64,000 nt of DNA from VAZQ01 sp963721005 (GTDB lineage: Bacteria; Pseudomonadota; Alphaproteobacteria; Rhizobiales; Xanthobacteraceae), in the NCBI GenBank assembly GCA_963721005.1, contig CAVRHR010000007.1, positions 434,001 through 498,000 on the forward strand, read 5' to 3'. Below the pieces are notes generated by a model, which saw only the letters and a program-made list of their open reading frames with translations, ran no database searches and was not told where the DNA came from. The position numbers and the translations under genes were made by a program. This document shows, in pieces, positions 8,205-17,064 of the stretch. Every line of letters starts with the position of its first letter. Position 1 is the stretch's first letter.

Positions 8205-9563
8205 GTGCTTGCACAGACCCCGCAGCCGCCAGCACCCGCCGTGGGAACGCCCCTGCCCGGCGAACCAGGACAGTCGGCTCAGACTGCGGTCTACTCGCTG
8301 AGCGATATCGAATATTTGCTGGGGCCCATCGCGCTCTATCCGGACACGCTTCTGGCATTGATCCTGCCGGCGGCTACATTCCCCCAGCAGATCGACGAAG
8401 CAGACCTTTGGATCGCTAAAAATCCGGAAGCCGTGAAGCGAAAGGATTTCACCGGGGTGGATGCAAAGGGATGGGACTCCTCGGTCAAGGCCCTGGTCCG
8501 CTTTCCGGACGTGATCAAGATGCTTGCCGACCACCTCGACTGGACAGAGTCCCTGGGGATGGCGTTTGCCCTCCAGCCGGAGGATGTTTCCGTCTCCATC
8601 CAGATGCTGCGGGCCAAGGCGGAAAACGTCGGCAACCTCAAATCTACGCCTCAACAGGTCGTGACCAAGCGCGAGGAAGGCGGGTCGCAGGTGATCTACA
8701 TCACCCCCGCCAATCCCGAACGGATCTACGTGCCGGTGTACAATTCCACGAGCATATTCACCACTGGCTTGCCCGAGGCCTTGCTGTTCGGCAGCGGCGT
8801 GTTGGTCGGCTCGGCCTGGAACAATAATTGGGGCTGGAACAACAGGCGATGGAATCAGGTGTGGGTTTACCGGCCGGTGTGGCATGCGCCGCCTTCCGGT
8901 TGGCGACCGCGTCCGGGCCGGCCCGGGGTCCGCCCGCCAGAGGCCTGGCGACCTGACCGTCCTGGCGTGCGACCTGAGCGTCCCGGCGTGCGACCCGAGC
9001 GCCCCGGAGTGCGACCTGAGCGTCCTGGCGTGCGACCTGAGCGCCCCGGCGTGCGACCTGAGCGTCCTGGCGTGCGACCTGAGCGCCCCGGCGTGCGACC
9101 TGAGCGCCCCGGCGTGCGGCCTGAGCGCCCCGGCGTGCGACCTGAGCGCCCCGGCGTGCGACCCGAGCGCCCCGGCGTGCGACCTGAGCGTCCCGGCGTG
9201 CGACCTGAGCGTCCCGGTGCGCGACCTGAGCGTCCCGGTGCGCGACCTGAGCGTCCCGGTGCGCGACCTGAGCGTCCTGCTGCACGACCTGAGCGTCCGG
9301 CTGCGCGGCCTAGCCGTCCGGCTGCGCGGCCTAGCCGTCCTGCTGCACGGCCCGAGCGGCCTGCTGCACGGCCTGGACGCCCTGCTGCTGCGCGGCCTGC
9401 TGTTGCGCGGCCTGGACGTCCTGCTGCACGACCTGAGCAACGCACCGCCAGGCCCCAGCCTCAACGCAACGCCAGGCCGCGGCAGCAGAACGCTCGCCCA
9501 CAACAGCAGGGAGCCCGGTCGCATCAACGCGCACGGCCGCAACAGAGGAGAGGCAACACGTAG
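8205..9563 (+). CDS. DUF3300 domain protein with long PERPGVR repeat tail
   Basis: A 452-residue protein. Residues 25-200 are a DUF3300 domain (LLGPIALYPDTLLALILPAA, then IDEADLWI and YVPVYN). Residues 240-400 are heptad repeats of Pro-Glu-Arg-Pro-Gly-Val-Arg, shifting to PGAR and PAAR, followed by a Gln/Arg-rich end. The GTG at 8205 (VLAQTPQ) is the first standard start in the frame, but the codons before it (back to a stop at 8079) read like the end of a signal peptide (LAVTALYGWTTLIDPVLA). So the true start is lost, frameshifted or non-standard. Likely exported; function unknown. Confidence 0.75.
   Translation: MLAQTPQPPAPAVGTPLPGEPGQSAQTAVYSLSDIEYLLGPIALYPDTLLALILPAATFPQQIDEADLWIAKNPEAVKRKDFTGVDAKGWDSSVKALVRFPDVIKMLADHLDWTESLGMAFALQPEDVSVSIQMLRAKAENVGNLKSTPQQVVTKREEGGSQVIYITPANPERIYVPVYNSTSIFTTGLPEALLFGSGVLVGSAWNNNWGWNNRRWNQVWVYRPVWHAPPSGWRPRPGRPGVRPPEAWRPDRPGVRPERPGVRPERPGVRPERPGVRPERPGVRPERPGVRPERPGVRPERPGVRPERPGVRPERPGVRPERPGVRPERPGVRPERPGARPERPGARPERPGARPERPAARPERPAARPSRPAARPSRPAARPERPAARPGRPAAARPAVARPGRPAARPEQRTARPQPQRNARPRQQNARPQQQGARSHQRARPQQRRGNT
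8955..9400 (+). repeat. 21-bp tandem repeat array (heptapeptide coding)
   Basis: About 20 head-to-tail 21-base units of the type CGTCCTGGCGTGCGACCTGA(G) inside the DUF3300 gene. The first dozen encode PERPGVR, then three PERPGAR and several P(E/S)RPAAR. Units differ by a few silent changes, as expected from old slippage kept by protein-level selection. Because the unit is a multiple of three and nearly stop-free, it creates long false frames on both strands. Confidence 0.9.
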
Positions 9564-9696
9564 CCAATCGCGCGGCAACAATAACATTCAGGGGCTCCAG
9601 GCCAATGGAGGCGATGAAGACAGAGCACCCGTGTCCGCTCATTCGGAAAATGCTCTGCCCCGGATTGAAGGGAATTCGCGGCCGGAAGGAAAAAGC

Positions 9697-10737
9697 ATGA
9701 TGCCAAACCGTCCCTCCGCAATTGCGCGCGCCGTGTGGAGGCCTTTCGCAGGTTTCCTTGGACTTGTGGTCGCCTGCGCGCCCGGTTCTGCCCAGACCGG
9801 AGGCGATTTCTACAAGGGCAAGCAACTGAGCGTAATGATCGGGTACGGGGTCGGCGGCTCGGACGACCTTTGGGCTCGCCTCATCGCCCAACGCATCGGC
9901 GAGTACATCCCGGGCCGTCCAACCGTCGTTCCGATCAACGTTCCGGGCGCCGGCAGCCTGCTCCTCGCAAACCAGATCACCAATACCCAGCCCAAAGACG
10001 GGACCGTGATCGGTCTCATCAATCGCGGCATTCCGTTCGAGCCGCTGCTGGGCGGTATTGGCGTTCGTTTCGATCCATTGAGCTTGAACTTCATCGGCAG
10101 TCCCGACCGCGATACCGCGGTCTGCGCGACGAGCAAGGGCGCCCCGGTGCAGACCGTCAAGGACCTCTACGAAAAGGAGTTGATCGTGGGCGCCACTGGC
10201 TCCGGCGCCGACACGGAGGTCTATCCCAATTTTCTGAAGAACCTACTGGGCATGAAGTTCAAGGTGATATCCGGCTATCCGGGATCGCGCGACATCATTC
10301 TCGCGATCGAACGCGGTGAGGTGCAGGGCATTTGCGTGAGCTACGACACGATCGCGCGAGAAAACATCTTCAAGAACGGCACCGTCCATGTGCTGTTCCA
10401 AGCGGCCCTCAAGCCTGATCCACGGCTAAACGGAGTTCCATTTGCCACCGACCTCGCCAAGACCGAGAAGGAGCGTCAAGCCCTCGATCTTTTCCTCGCG
10501 CGCGGCAACTTGGGGCGACCCTTCATCGCACCGCCCGGGGTACCGGGGGATCGGCTTGAAATCCTGCGCACCGCATTCGAGCAGGCGGTCAAGAATCCAA
10601 CGCTGGTGCAGGAGGCGGAGGGTGCCGGACTGCATCCTTTCTACATTTCCTCCGACGAGCTGCAGGGCTTTATCGCCGACGCCCACAAGACGCCGCCGGA
10701 TGTCGTCGCGCTCACCAAGAAGGCTTTGGGACGGTAG
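9697..10737 (+). CDS. Bug/TctC-type solute-binding protein
   Basis: A 346-residue periplasmic binding protein: signal peptide to about residue 30 (LGLVVACAPGSAQ), then FYKGKQLSVMIGYGVGGSDD, VVPINVPGAGSLLLANQI and later binding-protein segments. It belongs to the extracytoplasmic receptors of tripartite tricarboxylate transporters. The ATG at 9697 follows a purine-rich ribosome site (GGAAGGA); the frame is also open far upstream only because of the repeat array. No TctA or TctB membrane partner is adjacent, so it is an orphan receptor, as is common in this group. Ligand unknown. Confidence 0.82.
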   Translation: MMPNRPSAIARAVWRPFAGFLGLVVACAPGSAQTGGDFYKGKQLSVMIGYGVGGSDDLWARLIAQRIGEYIPGRPTVVPINVPGAGSLLLANQITNTQPKDGTVIGLINRGIPFEPLLGGIGVRFDPLSLNFIGSPDRDTAVCATSKGAPVQTVKDLYEKELIVGATGSGADTEVYPNFLKNLLGMKFKVISGYPGSRDIILAIERGEVQGICVSYDTIARENIFKNGTVHVLFQAALKPDPRLNGVPFATDLAKTEKERQALDLFLARGNLGRPFIAPPGVPGDRLEILRTAFEQAVKNPTLVQEAEGAGLHPFYISSDELQGFIADAHKTPPDVVALTKKALGR

Positions 10738-11021
10738 AGAGCGGCTTTCGGATCCAGATCGGTTTGTTTCGCAAACATTGTATCTTGGTATGGGGGCCCG
10801 GCAGTGAGCCGCGGTCGCGCCGCAAACCGCCGAAGCGGGGACGCTGGTGCGAGCCCGATCTGATCTCGGTCAAGGAACTCGCGCTCGACCTCCCGACGAA
10901 AGCTTGGAATACGATCGGGAGGGCACGGCCGACGGGTCATCCTCGCGCTTTGCGCGCGTGCGTGTTCGCGTCGGACATCGTCAGGCGGCGCCGTCGGCCG
11001 CCCCGGATTGCTCGGCAGCAA

Positions 11022-11037
11022 TTGGACCTTAGGGCAA
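11022..11037. promoter_or_regulatory. 16-bp palindrome, copy 5
   Basis: TTGGACCTTAGGGCAA, 104 bases before the Gly-rich secreted protein gene. One base differs in the right arm. The remaining 10738-11141 stretch shows nothing else that I can support. Confidence 0.45.
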
Positions 11038-11141
11038 CTCAATTCGAGGTCCGAGATGTAGGACAATCGAGGAACGCACTCCCGCCGGCCCAGCCGCACG
11101 CGGGTGCCAGATGGGGCGATGTGTCCAATGGGAGGACAGCC

Positions 11142-11615
11142 ATGATTTACAAGAAATTGACCTCTCTCGCCGTAGCGACCGTAATTGGTGCCGCGTTGAT
11201 CGCGGCTCCGGCTCAGGCCCGATTTGGCGGCGGTGGCGGCTTCGGCTTCCATGGAGGCGGCTTCGGCGGCTTCCGCGGAGGCGGCTTCGGCGGCGGGTTT
11301 GTTCGAAGTTCCGCCTTCATCGGGCGACCGGGTTTCATCGGGCGACCGGGTTTCATCGGACGGCCGGGATTCGTCGGGTGGCCGGGATACTTTCCTGGCC
11401 GTCGGTTCGCGTTCTTTCCTGGTCGCCGCTTCGGAGGGCCGTTCTTCGGCGTCGGAGCGATCGGCGTCGGAGCGATCGCTGCCGCCAGCTACTCATCGTG
11501 CTGGACCTGGGTGCCAACCGCTTTCGGATGGCAACGCGTCTGGGCGTGCAATTCCTCCTGGGGCGGGGGTTGGGGCGGGGGTTGGGGTTGGGGCGGGGGC
11601 TTCGGCGGATACTGA
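11142..11615 (+). CDS. Gly-rich secreted protein
   Basis: A 157-residue exported protein: signal peptide MIYKKLTSLAVATVIGAALI ending at APAQA, a Gly/Phe-rich stretch (residues 28-60), three to four tandem GFIGRP units encoded by 18-base repeats, GRRF repeats, a short hydrophobic part, the segment SSCWTWVPTAFGWQRVWAC with two Cys, and a GGGWGGGWGWGGG end. This is a common rhizobial type of unknown function. The ATG has GGGAGGA as its ribosome site. Confidence 0.75.
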   Translation: MIYKKLTSLAVATVIGAALIAAPAQARFGGGGGFGFHGGGFGGFRGGGFGGGFVRSSAFIGRPGFIGRPGFIGRPGFVGWPGYFPGRRFAFFPGRRFGGPFFGVGAIGVGAIAAASYSSCWTWVPTAFGWQRVWACNSSWGGGWGGGWGWGGGFGGY

Positions 11616-11842
11616 GCGCCCGAGGTGCGACAACGCCAACTGAGATCGTGCGCCATCGCGACGGCTGCCGCGCGTTTCGCTTCAGCCTCGGATCAGGGCC
11701 AAGCCTCTTGGACTTTAATCCGCATCGGGGGGGCTCGTAGCCAATGCATTTGCGTTGAGGAGCTATGACGCGCTCACCCGATAAAGTCGCGCCGTCTCCC
11801 GACAGGAGGTGCCCGCCGCTAGTCTAGCGCGAAGATCGTAGT

Positions 11843-12427
11843 CTAACAACTCCCTTCTCCTAAACTGGCGGCTCGCACATGGTCCTGACGTCGTGGCCAA
11901 AAGGTCACGCCCAGTCCGATCAAAAATACAGCGGCCAAGCTTATAAAAAGTACAGACTGCTTGAACCAGGCAATCGCAGGGACGGCAAAAGCCATAGCAA
12001 GACCCAGAAAGCAGATTTGGACGGACAGAAGATGAAGTCCGGCAAGAAACGTTCCGAGTGCCAGCAACATCAAAAGCACAAGGCTGGTGGCCGGCGAAGG
12101 CAGGAGCTGCTGAACACCGGACAATAGCATGATGTTCATCGTGACCAAAATGGCCACCCAGTGCGCCGCCTGTGTCCACATTAGCCGAAAGCGAGCCTGC
12201 CTTTCGTCGGTCTTTGCCCATTCCGTCGCGACGCAGACAACTCCCGTCGTCAGAGCCAAAAACTCCCAAAATCCAACAAGCGGCTGGTGCGAAATGTTTG
12301 TGTAAGCCACCCCCGCAATTGCCAGCGCCAGTACGGCAATGTAAGGCAACTGCCGATACAAAAACCCCGCTCTGCTGGAATGGCCCGGGGAAATGTCTGC
12401 GCTTTGCGTCAATTTAGTTTCGCTCAT
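11843..12427 (-). CDS. Small integral membrane protein, unknown family
   Basis: A 194-residue protein with about five hydrophobic segments (IAVLALAIAGVAY, WEFLALTTGVVCVA, VAILVTMNIMLLSG, LVLLMLLALGTFLAG, QICFLGLAMAFAVPAIAW and VLFISLAAVFLIGLGV). The ATG at 12427 is chosen over an in-frame ATG at 12490 because AAGGAGTGG lies 8 bases before it. Charged ends suggest a polytopic inner-membrane protein. No family recognised and no obvious operon partner. Confidence 0.65.
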   Translation of the reverse strand: MSETKLTQSADISPGHSSRAGFLYRQLPYIAVLALAIAGVAYTNISHQPLVGFWEFLALTTGVVCVATEWAKTDERQARFRLMWTQAAHWVAILVTMNIMLLSGVQQLLPSPATSLVLLMLLALGTFLAGLHLLSVQICFLGLAMAFAVPAIAWFKQSVLFISLAAVFLIGLGVTFWPRRQDHVRAASLGEGSC

Positions 12428-13370
12428 CGACGATCCACTCCTTAATCGCCAACTCCTTCGCCTTAGTTTTGCGCTTGAAGACTTTGTCAATGCTCGTCAT
12501 TCGTCTCTCTTTTTCAACAGCGTAGCGCTCGCCATCAATGCAGCCTGTTCTACCAGCCATGGGCAGTGAACTTGCCGCTCACCTAACCGACCGCAACGTG
12601 GATTTTTCCCTCGGTCCTGTCGCGTATCATCGGAATGAACGCGATGGTCGCCGCTTGGCCTTTCGTGAGGCGGCACAGATAGCATAGCTCCGACAGGCCC
12701 GGCGCGATTCCAGCCAACTCTCTCGGCGGTCTTTGAACTCGACAACATTACCACGCGAACGCGGCTCTCGCGATGTTGGACCTAGGGCCAACTGGACGTG
12801 TTCTTATGCTCGAAGATGACCGGACCGCGATGGGGTCGCGGCTCCGCCGGTCGGTCAGGGGGCATGAAAGCCATTTTGCAACCGGCCCGCCGCCTCAATG
12901 GCCGCTCTGGGTCGACACCGTTGAAAAAGGGGTTTGATGGACATCTCTCAGCGACGTTGATTCAAGGCCAGCGTCGAACGAGCAACATCAATTCAAAAAT
13001 CCATCTGCTCGAACTCGATTGCTTCAGATTCCTAATTCTACGGCTCCTTTTTGGAACCCTTTTCAACAGCATCGGTCACAAGCGGCGGTGCTGGCCTTGG
13101 CCGCCCGCTGTTTAGCTCTCCCCAACCGCAGACGCAGCGCTGCGCCGCGGCGAACAGCCGGACCATGCCAATACCGGCCATTGCGGCCCCTATCGCGTGG
13201 AGAGCAAGGGTATAGCCTCAACGTCGAGCTGCTGGCGGGGCTCGCCCAATTGCCGATCATTGCAATGTGCTGCAACATGCCGTCGGATGGTCAACGGACT
13301 TTCATCTTCTCAATCCATCGGCGCACGCACTTTGTGCGTTCGGGTATTCAGAACTTCGAGGAGGAATACA
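12428..13370. other. Gene-poor stretch
   Basis: No supported gene over about 940 bases, apart from the palindrome at 12776-12791. Fifteen bases after that palindrome an ATG at 12806 opens a 43-codon frame (MLEDDRTAMGSRLRRS...) with no recognisable character; it may be a decayed regulator start or chance. Confidence 0.4.
12776..12791. promoter_or_regulatory. 16-bp palindrome, copy 6
   Basis: TTGGACCTAGGGCCAA, with arms TTGG-CC and GG-CCAA in full symmetry. Sits about 600 bases upstream of the solute-binding protein gene and 15 bases before a short frame. Confidence 0.5.
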
Positions 13371-14201
13371 ATGAACCGTTGCAGCATTTTCGGTGTCTCC
13401 GCGATCGTGGTGTTGGGACTTGCCGTAATTCCAGGCGGCGCCATCGCCCAACAAAGAATGCTCAAAGAGCAACATATCGCCACGCCAACGCCGGAAGGAC
13501 GGCAGGAGCTCGCACCCTCGGGCAAGCTTCGCGTCGGCGTTTATCCCGGCAGCCCGTTTTCGATGGTTCGCGACCCCGTGTCGGGCGAGATGATAGGCAT
13601 CGCAGTCGAGCTCGGCAAAGAGCTCGCGATGCGGCTGGGCGTCCCGTACCAGCAGGTGGAATTCCGCAGCCCCGCAGAAATCTATGAGGCACTGAAAGCC
13701 GGACAGATCGACATGACGATCGCCAACGCGACACCCGCGCGCGCGGACCAATTTTCGTGGTCGCCCCCGCTGATGCTGATCGAGCTCGGATTCCTGGCCG
13801 CTGCAGGTTCGCCGGTCACCACCCCGGCCGACGTCGACCGGCCTGGCGTGCGGATCGGCGTGACGCAGGGCGGCACCATGAACAGCGCGCTTGCGCGCGA
13901 ATTGAAGAACGCCACCGTAGTGCCGGCCGCGACGCTGAAGAACGGGATCGAAATGCTGGCACAGCACAAAATCGACGCGTATGCGACCAACAAGGCCAAC
14001 CTGTTCGCAATGTCCGATGCCCTGCCCGGCTCGCGCGTGCTCGACGGGCGATGGGGGCTCGAGCATCTGGCGATCGCGATCCCGAAAGGCAGCGACGCGG
14101 GATTCGCTTACATGCGCACGTTCGTCGAGGACGCGAAATCCGAGGGGCTGGTCGCCCGCGCGGCCGCGCGGGTGGCGCTACGCGGCGTCGCCGCGGAATG
14201 A
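13371..14201 (+). CDS. Amino-acid-type ABC solute-binding protein (SBP_bac_3)
   Basis: A 276-residue periplasmic protein: signal peptide to about residue 26 (GLAVIPGGAIAQQ), then the family pattern GKLRVGVYPGSPFSM, GIAVELGKELAMRLG, VEFRSPAEIYEALKAGQIDM and VRIGVTQGGTMNSAL. It belongs to the PBPb/type II binding-protein fold that feeds amino-acid ABC importers. The ATG at 13371 has GAGGAGGAATA as its ribosome site. No permease or ATPase gene is next to it, so it is an orphan receptor or serves a distant transporter. Confidence 0.82.
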   Translation: MNRCSIFGVSAIVVLGLAVIPGGAIAQQRMLKEQHIATPTPEGRQELAPSGKLRVGVYPGSPFSMVRDPVSGEMIGIAVELGKELAMRLGVPYQQVEFRSPAEIYEALKAGQIDMTIANATPARADQFSWSPPLMLIELGFLAAAGSPVTTPADVDRPGVRIGVTQGGTMNSALARELKNATVVPAATLKNGIEMLAQHKIDAYATNKANLFAMSDALPGSRVLDGRWGLEHLAIAIPKGSDAGFAYMRTFVEDAKSEGLVARAAARVALRGVAAE

Positions 14202-14419
14202 GGGCAACGCGCGGGCGTCGGCACAACTTGGCCTGCCTCCCGGTTCTGCCGTAGCGTGAGCCGCAGAGAAGGTCGACATGGAGTACTGTGCTATCCGCCT
14301 GAACTCTTCAGGCAGCCTGCTCGCGGCTGGCGTGCTGCGCTTGGGACTTTGGCCGAAACCGTCCGAAACCGGACGGCGGCAGCGATCGGCGCAATCCGGG
14401 CGCCGAGGCCGGGAGCGTG

Positions 14420-14435
14420 TTGGACCAGAGTCCAA
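14420..14435. promoter_or_regulatory. 16-bp palindrome, copy 7
   Basis: TTGGACCAGAGTCCAA, between the binding-protein gene and two small genes (starts at 14654 and 14835). Otherwise the 14202-14653 gap shows nothing I can support. Confidence 0.45.
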
Positions 14436-14653
14436 TATGGGTGCGAACCTTGGCCGGCTAACATCGTTTCGGAGGCTCCGTAGACCGGCAATAGCCGAGC
14501 GTCCCGGGATTCTTGCCGGAGGGACTTGTGGCAACTAACCGTGCACCGCGACCGTAAATTTCTGATTTCGTACACGGGGACCGCCGTGCCGCCCGACGCA
14601 TGGAGTGCAGCCGCGCCGCGGCCCGGAAGGAAACCACGCAATGGAAACCGCAC

Positions 14654-14845
14654 ATGGATTCCTCAATTTTGATCGCGCTGAACGACGTCGAGCTGACACA
14701 GCGCAATGAAGGCGTATATCAACCGGTGACACTGCATCCTCTCCCCGCGCTTGATCGACCGAACCGATCGCAGGTTTCAATTGAAGTTGGAGAAGAGCTT
14801 TTCGCGGGCGCCGGCCAGCTCGCGAGGGGGCACCATGGAGCCTAA
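14654..14845 (+). CDS. Small hypothetical protein
   Basis: A 63-codon frame starting MDSSILIALNDVELTQ, with no signal peptide and no family. It ends 11 bases inside the next small gene, which would fit a coupled pair. No strong ribosome site is visible; chance remains possible. Confidence 0.3.
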   Translation: MDSSILIALNDVELTQRNEGVYQPVTLHPLPALDRPNRSQVSIEVGEELFAGAGQLARGHHGA

Positions 14846-15029
14846 GCAATCCCCAAAAGAAGAAGAGCTTCTTCGAGAATTTGCCAACTGGCTTCCGGTC
14901 CTGGTGCTGGGATTTGTCGCTCTGATTTACATGGCATTTGCCTGGCAGGTAGACCGCGCCAGGACTTCCGGGGAGCAGCTATTTACAAGTCGGCAAAACA
15001 CCCAAGCCAACCGAAACTCGGACAGATAA
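14835..15029 (+). CDS. Small single-pass membrane protein
   Basis: A 64-residue protein: charged start MEPKQSPKEEELLREF, one membrane segment (WLPVLVLGFVALIYMAFAW) and a short polar tail. GAGGGGG lies a few bases before the ATG. The layout (acidic N-terminus, single helix) is that of small accessory membrane proteins; function unknown. Confidence 0.5.
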   Translation: MEPKQSPKEEELLREFANWLPVLVLGFVALIYMAFAWQVDRARTSGEQLFTSRQNTQANRNSDR

Positions 15030-15129
15030 CAAGACGATTGGCGGAAAGGCCCGCGGCAGCGCCCGTACCTAAGTGGTCAAGCCGCGTCGGCCGCAAGCGC
15101 GTCCCAGAGATCCAGCTCCCGGCTTGATG

Positions 15130-16725
15130 TTACGGCGGCGGATCGGATTGATCTTGCGTGAGATTCAAGATGAACGCCATCACGTCGCTGAAGGTCCAAG
15201 ACGGTGTGTCGTCGCCGGGCTCGAGGTCGAGCGGGGGCGCGGAAGCCGGCGCAGCCTTCGTCGTGACGGTTGTCCGGCCGTCGATCTCATCGTCGATCCG
15301 CCCGATCATGTAGGGAAAGAACGGGTTGGAAGAGACACGAAGCAAGGCGTCTAGACTGGCCACCAACACGTTTCGCTCTCCGCGCGGAGCCAAATCGCCG
15401 AGGTTGATGCCGAAGCTCTCCGTCGGATCGGGCTCCAATCCATACAGAGCATCACTCACCGGGAACGGCAATGCGACATGCGAAAGCGAATAGAGGCCCG
15501 CCGGATAGGTCAACCCTATTGCGCGGGTACGCTCGGTCATCTCGTCAGCCTCGGTAGTCCGCTCTACGGCTTCGTTACTGTCATCGTCGGCATTCGTGAT
15601 AATCGTCGTTCGGTAGCGTCGTGCTCCGGCGGGTAGCAGCCGCGTCAACGCCGTGTCGGCGGAGCGGCGCAGAAGCGGACCGAACTTGACGGTACGGTTC
15701 ACATCGAACAGCACGAGCTCGCTGCCGTTCGACGGAAGGCGACCATACAATGCCGAAACAATAGCGGATGTGCTGACCGTGTAATCCATGACGGATTGGA
15801 AAGTCATGATCGGCGCCAAACTTGCCAGCTGACCGGCGCGGCCGTAGCGTTCGATCTGCTGCTGCAAGGCTCTGGTCAGGCGATACGATTGACGTGCACC
15901 ATTTACCGGAAAGGAATTGTACTTGAACGGATTGAATTCCGGCAGCACGCTGAGCCAAGCGGACTTGTCGAACGCCGGAAAAACAGAAGGCAAGCCGGCG
16001 AGCCCGGCGAATCGCGCAAAGCGCGTGATGCCTATCATGGGCGAAATCAACACTATGCGGTCAGGCCGCGCCTGCTGCGGATCGGCGATGGCGTCGAGCG
16101 CATATTTGAGCGCGAGCGCGCCGCCGTTGGAGAACCCGACCAGATGCAGAGGCGACGACGGCGCCGTGCGCCGTCGCGCCTCTCTGACCGCAAGCCGCGT
16201 AGCTGCCGACCAGTCTTCCCATTCGACGTCGGTCAGGGCGGCCGGAACGGTGCCGTGACCAGGTAGCCGGATCACAATTGCGACAAAGCCGTGGTCACGA
16301 TAGGCTCTTGCAATATGGCGCTGGCTGTAGGGTGAGTCCGTCAATCCATGCAGGAGCACCACCGCACCGACCGGAACTCCCTCGGGCTCCAGCACGTACG
16401 AGCGGTTGAAGTCCTGCGAAAAGTGTTCTGGATACACTGGGCTTCCGTCAAAATAACGGTTCAACGGAACGCGGTCGGCCGGATCGAGCTTCTGAGTCAC
16501 CTCGGTTCGAAGGGACTCGAAAATCCTGGCTTCCTCCGCGAGATACTGGCTCCAATCGGCGCCATCGAGTTGCTTCGCTCGCAATTCATGCGGCACATAG
16601 GTGTGCCAGCGAGCAAGAGGCGGGCCGCGTTGAGTGTCGTACACACGAATCGAAAGCAAGGTCACCGCGACAACGCCCAGCAGGATCAAAGCTCGCTTCA
16701 TTCCCTTGACGATCTTGGCTCGCAT
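15130..16725 (-). CDS. Alpha/beta hydrolase, membrane-anchored
   Basis: A 531-residue protein. One N-terminal hydrophobic segment (ALILLGVVAVTLLSI) could anchor or export it. The alpha/beta hydrolase core shows VLLHGLTDSPYSQ (oxyanion region), RLPGHGTVP, and the nucleophile motif LHLVGFSNGGALAL (G-F-S-N-G). A late His (SLSHVALPFPVSD) is a good catalytic His candidate. The end is a Pro/Ala-rich tail. Substrate unknown; esterase or lysophospholipase-like action is likely. The ATG at 16725 is preceded by GGGCGGA; an ATG at 16701 is an alternative. Confidence 0.8.
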   Translation of the reverse strand: MRAKIVKGMKRALILLGVVAVTLLSIRVYDTQRGPPLARWHTYVPHELRAKQLDGADWSQYLAEEARIFESLRTEVTQKLDPADRVPLNRYFDGSPVYPEHFSQDFNRSYVLEPEGVPVGAVVLLHGLTDSPYSQRHIARAYRDHGFVAIVIRLPGHGTVPAALTDVEWEDWSAATRLAVREARRRTAPSSPLHLVGFSNGGALALKYALDAIADPQQARPDRIVLISPMIGITRFARFAGLAGLPSVFPAFDKSAWLSVLPEFNPFKYNSFPVNGARQSYRLTRALQQQIERYGRAGQLASLAPIMTFQSVMDYTVSTSAIVSALYGRLPSNGSELVLFDVNRTVKFGPLLRRSADTALTRLLPAGARRYRTTIITNADDDSNEAVERTTEADEMTERTRAIGLTYPAGLYSLSHVALPFPVSDALYGLEPDPTESFGINLGDLAPRGERNVLVASLDALLRVSSNPFFPYMIGRIDDEIDGRTTVTTKAAPASAPPLDLEPGDDTPSWTFSDVMAFILNLTQDQSDPPP

Positions 16726-17064
16726 TTTCCGCCCATTGTGTGGTTGCGCGGCAGATGGGCACGCAGATCGGCATGCTCTCCGTCCTCAACTATATCGACC
16801 ATCCTTCAGCAGTGATAGTGCGCCCCGACCAAGCGCATAGTCCCAGATACGTCCTGCGACGCTTTGCGATACGCGCGGGCCGGTGACACCTGTTACCTCG
16901 TCGAGCGGGCGTCAGGCGTACCGGGCATGGGCGTCCGCGTTTCGATTGCTGCGCCCGGAGGGCCGACACCAAGATCGAGGCGAATACGCACGGCTTCCGC
17001 GCGATGCGTAATATTGATACCATCCACGGCAAATTGAGAATTATCGGCGGAATGTTGGTTCACC
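16726..17064. other. Intergenic stretch between divergent genes
   Basis: Must hold the promoters of the divergent hydrolase and ceramidase-like genes. No clear -10/-35 pair or operator stands out. Confidence 0.4.

Noticed and set aside
8955..9400. Possible CRISPR array
   Set aside because: Units are contiguous 21-base coding repeats without unique spacers.
8154..9587. Long minus-strand frames across the repeat array (LRSHAGT-type repeats)
   Set aside because: Mirror of a stop-poor repeat whose unit is a multiple of three; the plus strand carries the DUF3300 domain.
8884..9696. Long frame upstream of the Bug-type binding protein, apparently adding 270 residues
   Set aside because: It only translates the 21-bp repeat array in a second frame; the binding protein has its own ribosome site and signal peptide at 9697.
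12497..12754. 85-codon minus-strand frame
   Set aside because: No ribosome site, no domain, composition like non-coding DNA.
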